Shown in pieces: positions 1 to 5,544 of a stretch of DNA of 6,339 bases. This DNA comes from an uncultured beta proteobacterium (GTDB lineage: Bacteria; Pseudomonadota; Gammaproteobacteria; Burkholderiales; Burkholderiaceae_B). The position numbers and the translations under genes are program-made. Where the stretch lies: NCBI GenBank assembly GCA_903929925.1, contig CAIYWO010000395.1:1-6339 (forward strand), written 5' to 3'. How positions within the stretch are numbered: the stretch's first letter is position 1; the number at the start of each line of letters is the position of its first letter. Below the pieces are notes generated by a model, which was not told the DNA's origin, made no database searches, and saw only the letters and a list, made by a program, of their open reading frames with translations.

Positions 1-1507
1 CAGGCGTTGCGCTGCTTGCTTGCACAGTACCTGCGATATCTTGCTGGTAGGTTGAGCCAGCATTCAACGTCAAGTTTTGAGTGAAAGACAAATAGCCAGG
101 AGAATTACCGGGCTTAAGTACACCACTCACAATGCTGTTGCCTGCAATCGTGCCTGTCCCCATCAACGTGCCCGCGGAAGCCACGAACACATCACCCGTA
201 CCCGTTGGTGAGGGACCCGCCACCACCAAGGTTCCACCAGATACTGTTGTGCCGCCACTGTAGGTGTTGGCGCCGCTCATGGTCGTGCTGCCTGTGCCAA
301 TAAAGGTTAAGCCGCCCGCGCCCGAGAACACGCCAGAAAGTGTGGCAGAACCTGAGATCGGATTCTGAATTGTGCTTGCGCTTGTCACACTAAAGACGGT
401 GCTTGAGCTATCGCCACTCAACAATACAACCGTCCCACCAGACAATACGGGGTTTGAACCAATTGAGGCGAGCCCGACGCTCGTACCGCTCGATATATTT
501 GAGACGCTTGCTCCGCCAGACGTTGAGCCTGAACCGCCTGAACTACATGCGCTACACGCCGTAATGAGTAAGTTCCAGATGCCAGACGTAGGCGTTGTTT
601 GTGTTAAGACAAAGGTGTAGCCATTTGAGATTCCACTTGTGTTAACAAGGTTTGCTGGCGCGACTCCGGTTAAGACTGAGTTCAGCGGTGTGTTGAGGAT
701 CGAAGTACTGGTGGTCGAAAGTGATGAAATACCGAAGGTCGTTGAACCCGACGCATAGCTGACTGCGAGCTTGCCATAATTTGTACCGCTAGAAATAATG
801 ATGTTGTAGTTTGTTGGCAGGAGAATGTAGTACGCCAACGCACCTGATGCCCCCTGTGAATTGCTGAGGGATCCGATTAAGGGGAAAGCCATATCATTGT
901 CGTTCCTGATTCCTCCAACAATAGTCCCCGTATTAATTAGACTTGTAATTGTTCCAGTATTAACAACCCCACCATGTGTGCCACTAATCGTACCTGCATT
1001 ATTCAAGCTGGTGATCGTTCTGCCATTAGGGTTGTTTATTCCCACGCTTGAGCCGGCTATGGTTGAACTGAGATTATTAATAAAATTTGTGATTACTCCA
1101 TTGTTTAGAAACGCATACGCACCAATAATGGAACCGCTATTAATAAAAGTCGTGGCATTTCCCTGAACACCCGCAAATGACCCGCTAATGGTTCCATTGT
1201 TTGTAGCTGTCGTGACGCCGCCAATGTGAAGACCGTCAATCCCAGATGTGGTGATGAGAGAACCATTGTTAACAAACGTACTGTTTGTATTGCTGACCGT
1301 CAGTTCATTCGAGACGATGACACCTTCGTTAATTGTCAGTGGGCCAGTGCTCCAAGTAATACCGGACGCATCACAGCTCGTAGCGTAGGGCGACACTGAA
1401 GTCGAACACACCGGTCCGGCCCAATTTTGACCACCAATGATTGCTGACAAAAGAAAAAAAAGTGCAGAGAGCAGCTTGGGGGAAATAGCGATGCTTAGTT
1501 TGGACAC
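1..1507 (-). CDS. Autotransporter-like surface protein, N-terminal part (C-terminus beyond window)
   Basis: One unbroken frame of 502 codons runs from a GTG at 1507 off the left edge. The first ~35 residues form a Sec signal peptide: VSKLSIAISPK, then a hydrophobic core LLSALFFLLSAII, with probable cleavage near QNWA/GP. Two cysteines follow soon after (PVCST, TSCDA). Residues ~78-203 are degenerate Asn/Gly/Ser/Thr repeats of the type NNGTISG, INSGSIIG and INTGTIVGG, as expected for a right-handed beta-helix passenger. Residues ~392-429 match the autotransporter-associated beta-strand repeat (GAGGLTFIGTG, NTYSGGTTVSGGTLVV), and LKPGNSPG follows near residue 464. The known family is exported by Sec and carries a C-terminal beta-barrel; the barrel would lie outside the window, so type V secretion is inferred. 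The Shine-Dalgarno sequence before the GTG is weak. An in-frame TGA at 1549-1547 limits the start, and GTG is the only common start codon before the signal peptide. Adhesin function is likely but unproven. Confidence 0.85.
   Translation of the reverse strand, partial: MSKLSIAISPKLLSALFFLLSAIIGGQNWAGPVCSTSVSPYATSCDASGITWSTGPLTINEGVIVSNELTVSNTNSTFVNNGSLITTSGIDGLHIGGVTTATNNGTISGSFAGVQGNATTFINSGSIIGAYAFLNNGVITNFINNLSSTIAGSSVGINNPNGRTITSLNNAGTISGTHGGVVNTGTITSLINTGTIVGGIRNDNDMAFPLIGSLSNSQGASGALAYYILLPTNYNIIISSGTNYGKLAVSYASGSTTFGISSLSTTSTSILNTPLNSVLTGVAPANLVNTSGISNGYTFVLTQTTPTSGIWNLLITACSACSSGGSGSTSGGASVSNISSGTSVGLASIGSNPVLSGGTVVLLSGDSSSTVFSVTSASTIQNPISGSATLSGVFSGAGGLTFIGTGSTTMSGANTYSGGTTVSGGTLVVAGPSPTGTGDVFVASAGTLMGTGTIAGNSIVSGVLKPGNSPGYLSFTQNLTLNAGSTYQQDIAGTVQASSATP
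221..334 (-). repeat. Autotransporter-associated beta-strand repeat (protein-level)
   Basis: This segment encodes residues ~392-429 of the autotransporter-like protein. The pattern is G-V-F-S-G-A-G-G-L-T, then a short strand, then the hallmark N-T-Y-S-G-G-T-T-V-S-G-G-T-L. It is the best single family signature in the left gene and marks the passenger domain just before the GNSPG turn that often precedes the later passenger strands. Only one clear copy is visible; more may lie past the edge. Confidence 0.75.
899..1278 (-). repeat. Asn/Gly-rich degenerate beta-helix repeats (protein-level)
   Basis: The stretch encodes residues ~78-203 with a recurring unit of about 15-25 residues built on N-N/S/T-G-x-I: FVNNGSLI, TNNGTISG, FINSGSIIG, FLNNGVI, LNNAGTISG, VVNTGTI, LINTGTIVGG. 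At DNA level the copies are diverged and unevenly spaced, so this is a protein-fold repeat and not a slippage-prone tandem repeat. Such units typically make the rungs of a beta-helix in secreted adhesins. Confidence 0.65.
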
Positions 1508-1547
1508 AATGAAGCTCTGCAGACGGTTTGATCGAAAAATCTCGCAT

Positions 1548-1560
1548 CAGTGTTCCACTG
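1548..1560. repeat. Inverted repeat CAGTG-TTC-CACTG upstream of the autotransporter
   Basis: A perfect 5-bp inverted repeat with a 3-nt centre lies about 40 nt upstream of the GTG start of the surface protein and 15 bp from the larger palindrome. It could be part of a regulator site or chance; arms of this length are not rare. Confidence 0.3.
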
Positions 1561-1574
1561 GACCCATGTCGTGG

Positions 1575-1596
1575 ATATCCTACGATCGTAGGATAT
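1575..1596. promoter_or_regulatory. Perfect 22-bp palindrome, candidate operator
   Basis: Both strands read the same for 22 bp, with half-site ATATCCTACGA and the centre at 1585/1586. It lies 16 bp past the response-regulator stop and 67 bp before the GTG of the autotransporter-like gene. A 22-bp perfect dyad is very unlikely by chance and suits a dimeric regulator. As RNA it could fold into a 9-bp stem with a GATC loop, but no T-run follows on either strand, so it is a poor intrinsic terminator. The neighbouring FixJ/LuxR-type regulator is the first candidate to bind it; that link is inference. The centre contains GATC, a possible Dam methylation site if the host has Dam. Confidence 0.6.
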
Positions 1597-1608
1597 GGTG
1601 GCCCACCA
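1596..1608. repeat. Inverted repeat TGGTGG-C-CCACCA next to the palindrome
   Basis: A 6-bp perfect inverted repeat around a single central base abuts the 22-bp palindrome, sharing its last base, and ends 5 bp from the response-regulator stop codon. With the palindrome it makes about 34 bp of continuous dyad symmetry. It may extend a regulator site or stabilise RNA structure after the regulator gene. Confidence 0.4.
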
Positions 1609-1612
1609 AATG

Positions 1613-2230
1613 CTAGGTATTCGCCAACGCCATCAAGGCAGAAAGTGACTGTATATCCAACTTTCGCATGACCTCCGCCTTATATTGCTTGGCGGTGGGT
1701 AAGGAAATCTCTAGGTCTCTAACAATCTCTTGATTACTAAAACCTCGTGCCAACAAAAAAAAGACCTCCCGCTCTCTGGGGGATAACAAACTAAGACGGT
1801 GCTGAAGGTCTTTTTTATGCTCCCGCGACTCCTTTTCTTGTTCGCCAAACGCTAATGCCCTATCTATAACATCCAACAGTTCATTTTTGGTGAAGGGCTT
1901 TAAGAGAAAGTCGAAGGCACGATTTTTCATCGCAGAGATAATTTGTCGGTCAGAGCTCTCGCCACTGATAAAAACAAACGGGAGCAATATCCCTCTTGAA
2001 ACTAGCTCTGTCTGCAGCTCTAGGCCAGACATTTCCGGCATGACCATGTCCGACACGATCACACCCTCAAATTGAGCCGGTTCCGTCTGCAAATACTCAA
2101 TAGCGCTCGAGTAATCTTTTACGGCATAGCCACTTGCTTGCAGCAACCGCAGCAAATCGGCGCGCAAGTCTGCATGATCTTCAATTAGACAGACATGGCC
2201 TTTCGTGCTGCTGGGAGTATGAGTAGTCAT
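1613..2230 (-). CDS. FixJ/LuxR-family response regulator
   Basis: A 205-residue cytoplasmic transcription regulator, the usual length for FixJ. Residues ~11-125 form the receiver domain: acidic pair E17-D18 (LIEDH), phospho-acceptor D61 (SDMVMPEMSG), S89 (FISGES) and K111 (LLKPF). A charged linker follows (~130-145), then a LuxR-type helix-turn-helix at ~149-203, beginning LSPREREVFFLLARGFSNQEI and ending AEVMRKLDIQSLSAL. All phosphotransfer residues are present. The presumed partner is the kinase directly upstream, whose stop codon overlaps this ATG as ATGA; no good Shine-Dalgarno sequence is visible, which fits translational coupling. FixJ-type proteins usually activate sigma70 promoters as phosphorylated dimers. 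The nearest candidate target is the palindrome just downstream, before the surface-protein gene. The signal and regulon are unknown. Confidence 0.93.
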   Translation of the reverse strand: MTTHTPSSTKGHVCLIEDHADLRADLLRLLQASGYAVKDYSSAIEYLQTEPAQFEGVIVSDMVMPEMSGLELQTELVSRGILLPFVFISGESSDRQIISAMKNRAFDFLLKPFTKNELLDVIDRALAFGEQEKESREHKKDLQHRLSLLSPREREVFFLLARGFSNQEIVRDLEISLPTAKQYKAEVMRKLDIQSLSALMALANT

Positions 2231-3726
2231 CGTGTGTGGCTTTGGCGTATCGAGGTATCCGGGATCTCAATGGAGAAAATGGTTTCTCCCTCTAATCCTT
2301 CCGCATAGTAAATGCGCCCAGCGTGCTGTTCAATAATGGACTTACTCAACCAAAGACCTAAGCCAGCACCATTCTTTTTAGTTGTTGCAAACAGTGAGAA
2401 CAGATTTTGTCTTTTTTTTGAAGCAACGCCTGGCCCATTATCAACGACATCAATGCACAAACACTTATCTCTCACACATGACTTAATCAGGATTTTCTTT
2501 TCAGGCTTGCTGATCGAATCTAGCGATTCGATTGCATTTGAAACTAAGTTGCCAATTACCTGACGAAGCAGGGTTTCAGATACCAGCCAATCACAATCGG
2601 CTGCGAGAGAAACATCCAAGCTGACTTCAGCTTGTCGCGCACGCTCAGAATAAATATCTACCGTTTCGGCCAAAAACCGATCAATTTTAATTTGAGAAAC
2701 TTCCGGGTCAGTTTTAGAGAATAATTTTTTAATCCCCGTGATCACCTCCGATGCTGCGCGTACTGAATCTTGTATTCGAACTAGCGAATCCCTCGCTTGT
2801 TCAGAAGTTGAGTCCTTTTCAATCAAGGAATCAGCCTCTTCCGAGTTGATCTGAATTCTTGCCAAAAACTGATTGAGCTCATGTGCAACACCAGCAGATA
2901 GCGCTCCGGTCTCAACAAGCGCGCGCGTGTTGACCAAGTGCGAAATCAACTTATCTTTCTCTGCCAGCAGCTTGAGTATTGATTCTTTATTCTTTGCCTC
3001 GGTCAGCGCGATAGAAGATCGTGTCTGCAACCAGAAAACGAAAATCACGATTTCTGAAACGATGAATAAGCTTGCCCGAAGGAAGCGAAAATACAGATCC
3101 CATTGATTCATCTGATCTTGAGTTAGCGCAAGCGGCTTGATCTCAAACATATCAAGAAGAATGATAGCCACCCAGACGGCATACACAATGAGTGTGACTA
3201 TTACAACCGTGAGCATAATGTTCACGGTGGACGTTGGTGTGGATTTTCGTAGCAACGCGATTTCGATCAACAGCCATAACGAGATCGCCATTGTGAACGA
3301 ATGAGTCACCATTAACTGCAACAAATAATGGTCGCCTAACGTAATGACTTTAATAACGACTAAAAAACATACAAGGGCCAACGTCAAACCGACTACAGCA
3401 AATTGGTATACACGTGTCGATACACGGACCGCGCAAAACATCAGCGGCTGACAAGCGATTGCAAAAAAACAAAGCAGGCGTCCTGCGAGCAGGTACCGAC
3501 TGTGACTGAATGGGTCATCAGTCAAGTCAATCGGCGTTGAGCCTGTATCGGGCAGCAGACTCACGCCAACCAGCAGGGTTCCAAAGCAGCCTAAGGCAAG
3601 CCCAGCCACCCGACTGTAAAAGACACGATCTTTCGTCACACCTTTTGATAGCAACAGCGTTGCTGTCAAAAGCGAAAGCAAAGTGAAGCTCATGAGCAGA
3701 AAGTTAGTACCTATCTGCGTGTTCAC
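2227..3726 (-). CDS. Membrane sensor histidine kinase (seven predicted TM segments, HPK4-like)
   Basis: From GTG 3726 the protein has 499 residues. The first ~235 contain about seven hydrophobic segments (near 8-28, 39-59, 79-101, 107-127, 136-159, 168-193 and 215-233) with short loops and no large periplasmic domain, so the signal is probably sensed within or at the membrane. A charged, coiled-coil-like linker (~240-268) leads to the H-box GALSAGVAHELNQF, with phospho-accepting H282. The ATPase domain has an N-box (GNLVSNAIESL, N393 and N397), a G1 box (DNGPG, D429) and a G2 box (GAGLGLWLSK, ~453-462), so it looks catalytically complete. The open frame extends upstream to another GTG at 3768. 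The start at 3726 is preferred because AAAGGAG lies 8 nt upstream and because it removes a hydrophilic leader. The stop overlaps the response-regulator start (ATGA). The usual Pro after HELNQ is Phe here. Confidence 0.92.
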   Translation of the reverse strand: MNTQIGTNFLLMSFTLLSLLTATLLLSKGVTKDRVFYSRVAGLALGCFGTLLVGVSLLPDTGSTPIDLTDDPFSHSRYLLAGRLLCFFAIACQPLMFCAVRVSTRVYQFAVVGLTLALVCFLVVIKVITLGDHYLLQLMVTHSFTMAISLWLLIEIALLRKSTPTSTVNIMLTVVIVTLIVYAVWVAIILLDMFEIKPLALTQDQMNQWDLYFRFLRASLFIVSEIVIFVFWLQTRSSIALTEAKNKESILKLLAEKDKLISHLVNTRALVETGALSAGVAHELNQFLARIQINSEEADSLIEKDSTSEQARDSLVRIQDSVRAASEVITGIKKLFSKTDPEVSQIKIDRFLAETVDIYSERARQAEVSLDVSLAADCDWLVSETLLRQVIGNLVSNAIESLDSISKPEKKILIKSCVRDKCLCIDVVDNGPGVASKKRQNLFSLFATTKKNGAGLGLWLSKSIIEQHAGRIYYAEGLEGETIFSIEIPDTSIRQSHTR

Positions 3727-3734
3727 GAAATGGT

Positions 3735-3741
3735 CTCCTTT
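3735..3741 (-). promoter_or_regulatory. Ribosome binding site deciding the kinase start
   Basis: AAAGGAG on the minus strand sits 8 nt before GTG 3726. It supports this start over the longer GTG at 3768, whose extra 14 residues (MVRDCVARVKGDHF) translate through the Shine-Dalgarno sequence itself. Confidence 0.75.
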
Positions 3742-3774
3742 GACTCGGGCAACGCAATCGCGGACCACTTAATC

Positions 3775-3802
3775 GTTATCATCGAGGCGTTAATTCCATC
3801 AA
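3775..3802 (-). promoter_or_regulatory. Possible sigma70-type promoter for the kinase-regulator pair
   Basis: On the minus strand TTGATG (3802-3797, 4 of 6 to the -35 consensus) and GATAAC (3780-3775, 4 of 6 to the -10 consensus) are 16 bp apart. Transcription would begin near 3768, about 40 nt before the GTG start. The match is modest, and in AT-rich intergenic DNA such pairs occur by chance. Confidence 0.3.
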
Positions 3803-3807
3803 GCAGT

Positions 3808-3818
3808 CTGTTTAACAG
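3808..3818. repeat. Inverted repeat CTGTT-T-AACAG
   Basis: A perfect 5-bp inverted repeat around one base lies just upstream of the possible -35 of the kinase promoter. The position suits a regulator site, but the arms are short. Confidence 0.25.
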
Positions 3819-3826
3819 TTTGATCA

Positions 3827-3850
3827 GCCGTGTATTCACGCGGCTTTTGT
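3827..3850 (+). terminator. Terminator-like hairpin with T4, reading on the plus strand
   Basis: GCCGTGT and ACGCGGC pair over 7 bp (one G-T wobble) around loop ATTC, followed on the plus strand by TTTTGT. No plus-strand gene feeds into it, so it may stop antisense transcription or be a protein-binding dyad upstream of the kinase promoter. On the minus strand no T-run follows. Confidence 0.3.
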
Positions 3851-3891
3851 GGTCGATATTGGTGAGGCAGCTTAGACTACATCACAAATCG

Positions 3892-3913
3892 CCTGAGGTG
3901 CTGAAATCTCAGG
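3892..3913. repeat. Inverted repeat CCTGAG/CTCAGG
   Basis: Two perfect 6-bp arms (3892-3897 and 3908-3913) are separated by 10 bases and centred about 175 bp upstream of the kinase start. A nested CTGA/TCAG pairing is an alternative fold. No role is evident. Confidence 0.25.
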
Positions 3914-3932
3914 TTATTTGCTTTTGGTTTGC

Positions 3933-3940
3933 GGGGGGGG
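3933..3940. repeat. G8 homopolymer (C8 on the minus strand)
   Basis: Eight consecutive G lie in the intergenic region, about 207 bp upstream of the kinase GTG. Such tracts can change length by slippage. This one lies outside any gene and far from the possible promoter, so an effect on expression is uncertain. Confidence 0.5.
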
Positions 3941-3950
3941 ATACTAACTC

Positions 3951-3970
3951 TGGGCTAACAACTAGGCCCA
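3951..3970. repeat. Imperfect inverted repeat TGGGCTA/TAGGCCCA
   Basis: Five perfect outer pairs and two inner pairs form around a short loop, with one unpaired G. No T-run follows on either strand, so it is not a standard intrinsic terminator. It may still form RNA structure after the efflux gene. Confidence 0.25.
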
Positions 3971-4048
3971 CGCTCCACGAACACGCATGACCGTTACATC
4001 AAGCATTGGGATGCCGTATTTCCAAATATCGATTTGTGCGTAAACCTT

Positions 4049-4076
4049 AAAAAAATTAGTGTCGCGATCAAACGAC
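4049..4076 (-). terminator. Weak possible terminator after the efflux operon
   Basis: On the minus strand a GTCG/CGAC stem of 4 bp (perhaps 5 with a wobble) is followed after ACTAA by seven T, 17 to 44 nt past the lipoprotein stop. The place is right for the operon end, but the stem is short and the spacer before the T-run is long. Confidence 0.25.
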
Positions 4077-4092
4077 CAGCTCGAGCATGAGA

Positions 4093-5544
4093 TTACTCAA
4101 CAGACATATTATTTAATCGACCACCGCCCATGGACTGAAATAGTGCAACAGTGTCAGTGAGTCGCTGCGCCTGCGCAGCGATCAGTTCAAATTTTGTCCG
4201 CTGCGCCTGTAGCTGTGCAATAAGCAGCTGAAGATAGCTAGCGGTACCAATGGAATATTGACGCTCGACTGACTTAGCTAACGCCGTCGCAGCCGCATTC
4301 GCTTTTGATTGAAACTCCAACGTCCGTGCATCATTTTCGAGGGCACGCAAAACGTCCGCAACGCTACGTAATGCGTCAAGTACTACCGTTTGATAGTTTG
4401 ACGCCGAGGCATCGAAGGCAGCTAATGCAGCTCTACTCTCAGCAGGAAGACCCGCATTGAATATTGGCTGTGTTAATTGTCCCAATACTTGCCAAAATAG
4501 TGAGCCTGTGCCAAACAGTGTTTCCGGTCCTAAAGCCAGCGAGCCAATGCTTGAGCTCAAATTAAGCTGTGGATACATTCTGGCGACCGCAGCACCGTAG
4601 TCTGCGTTTGCGACTCGCATCAACGCCTCTGCAGCTTGAATATCCGGACGATTTCTGACTAGCAACGAAGGAACAATCAAAGGCAAATGTGTTGGTAGCG
4701 AGAAATCTCCCATTTCAAAGGATGGCCTCAACGCTGCGCCAGGAGCCTCACCCGATAGAGTTGCTAATAAATGCGTCATTTGCTTATGACGCGTCTCCAG
4801 CACCGGGATCCCTGCGCGGGTTTGTTCGACTTCTGTCGTCAAAGCTAGAACATCATCCTCAGATGCCTGCCCCAACCGGAGTCGATGGCGTGCCACCACA
4901 AGCTGCTGCTGTTGTGCGGTCAAACTCTCCTCATTGGCACGAATCTGACTGGCAAGTTTCGCTTGCGTGACGGCCGTCGTAACAATATTTGCCGCTAACG
5001 TCAGTTGTGCTCCCTCAAGCTGAAATTTCTGAAAAATGGTGCGTGATGCTAATGACTCAAGAACGCGGCGATTACCGCCAAATACATCAAAGTTATATGA
5101 TACGCCGACTGTGGTGTTGTATAGATTAAAAATATCGGGGCTGATTGGAAGTCCCTGCGTTGCTCCATTGAGTTGCACACGCTGCCCTGTCATCGTTGCA
5201 TTTAACTGTGGATAGAGTGTAGAACCTGCACGCGCACTATAGATTTCGTGCGACTGCTTTAAGGTAGATTGCGCCGACTGAAGAGACGGATTCGAAAGAA
5301 GCGACTACTCAATCAGACTATCAAGCTTAGGAGAGCCGAGCGCACGCCACCAATCCTTAGACACGAGGATAATGCTGTCAAAAACTTGCTGCTCACCGAA
5401 AGCATAGCCCGTGGATACAGTTTTACCGGGGAATTCCTGTGCGGTGTAGCTCTTTACCGTCGGCGCCGCTAATTGTTGAAAATCCGGGCCAACGCTACAG
5501 CCGTTTAGCAGAACTATATTTAGTAGGAAAATATATTTCTTCAT
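4093..5544 (-). pseudogene. NodT/TolC-family outer-membrane efflux lipoprotein, interrupted by an in-frame amber codon
   Basis: Read through one TAG at codon 80, the frame encodes about 483 residues, the normal length for this family of outer-membrane exit channels. It starts with a lipoprotein signal (MKKYIFLLNIVLLNGC; Cys16 the lipid site, Asn at -2 unusual), then CSVGPDFQQ and DWWRALGSPKLDSLIE. After the TAG the same frame continues SLLSNPSLQSAQSTLKQS, exactly the helix that follows in relatives. Later family marks include NRPDIQAAEALMRVANADYG, ARMYPQLNL and QPIFNAG. Relatives commonly read IEQAL here, so CAG to TAG is the simplest explanation. The ATPase stop overlaps this start (TAATG). 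Without readthrough only a 79-residue lipoprotein fragment is made. The ATG at 5193 could restart translation but lacks a signal peptide. A recent pseudogene, amber suppression or a base-call error remain possible. Confidence 0.88.
5305..5307 (-). other. In-frame amber stop codon inside the efflux gene
   Basis: The minus-strand codons are GAG TAG TCG, giving Glu-stop-Ser within the conserved LDSLIE*SLLSNPSLQ stretch. Both sides are in the same frame with no gap in the family pattern, and no other stop occurs up to 4093. One C-to-T transition from CAG would explain it. Confidence 0.9.

Larger units (their letters stand above)
3727..4092. other. Intergenic region between efflux gene and kinase gene
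   Basis: No convincing gene is seen on either strand in these 366 bases. A plus-strand open frame (3730-3990) has no family resemblance and starts beside the kinase Shine-Dalgarno sequence on the other strand. On the minus strand only very short frames occur. The region holds a possible terminator, four inverted repeats, a G8 run and a possible kinase promoter. It probably separates the exporter operon from the two-component operon. Confidence 0.6.

Noticed and set aside
372..1166. Plus-strand open frames of 82 and 101 codons
   Set aside because: Both lie antisense to the autotransporter-like gene, which has a continuous frame with clear family motifs. Their products are Pro/Val/Leu-rich, as expected from reverse reading of Asn/Gly/Thr repeat codons.
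899..1278. CRISPR-like or tandem DNA repeats
   Set aside because: The recurring blocks are diverged at base level, irregular in spacing and in frame with a coding sequence, so they reflect protein beta-helix repeats.
1545..1547. ATG as start of the autotransporter
   Set aside because: Its frame ends at a stop within about 60 codons and gives no signal peptide. The GTG at 1507 opens directly into a good one.
1575..1608. Palindrome cluster as an intrinsic terminator of the kinase-regulator operon
   Set aside because: No T-run follows the stems on either strand, and the perfect dyad without a natural loop fits a protein site better. Some transcript-ending role cannot be excluded.
3730..3990. 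Plus-strand 86-codon open frame between the kinase and efflux genes
   Set aside because: No Shine-Dalgarno sequence or family resemblance is seen. It crosses the kinase promoter region and the hairpins, and its C-terminal part runs through the G8 run.
4093..5193. A separate 366-codon gene starting at ATG 5193
   Set aside because: The 37 codons between the amber codon and this ATG are in the same frame and match the efflux family, so this is the downstream part of one gene. The ATG has no signal peptide behind it.
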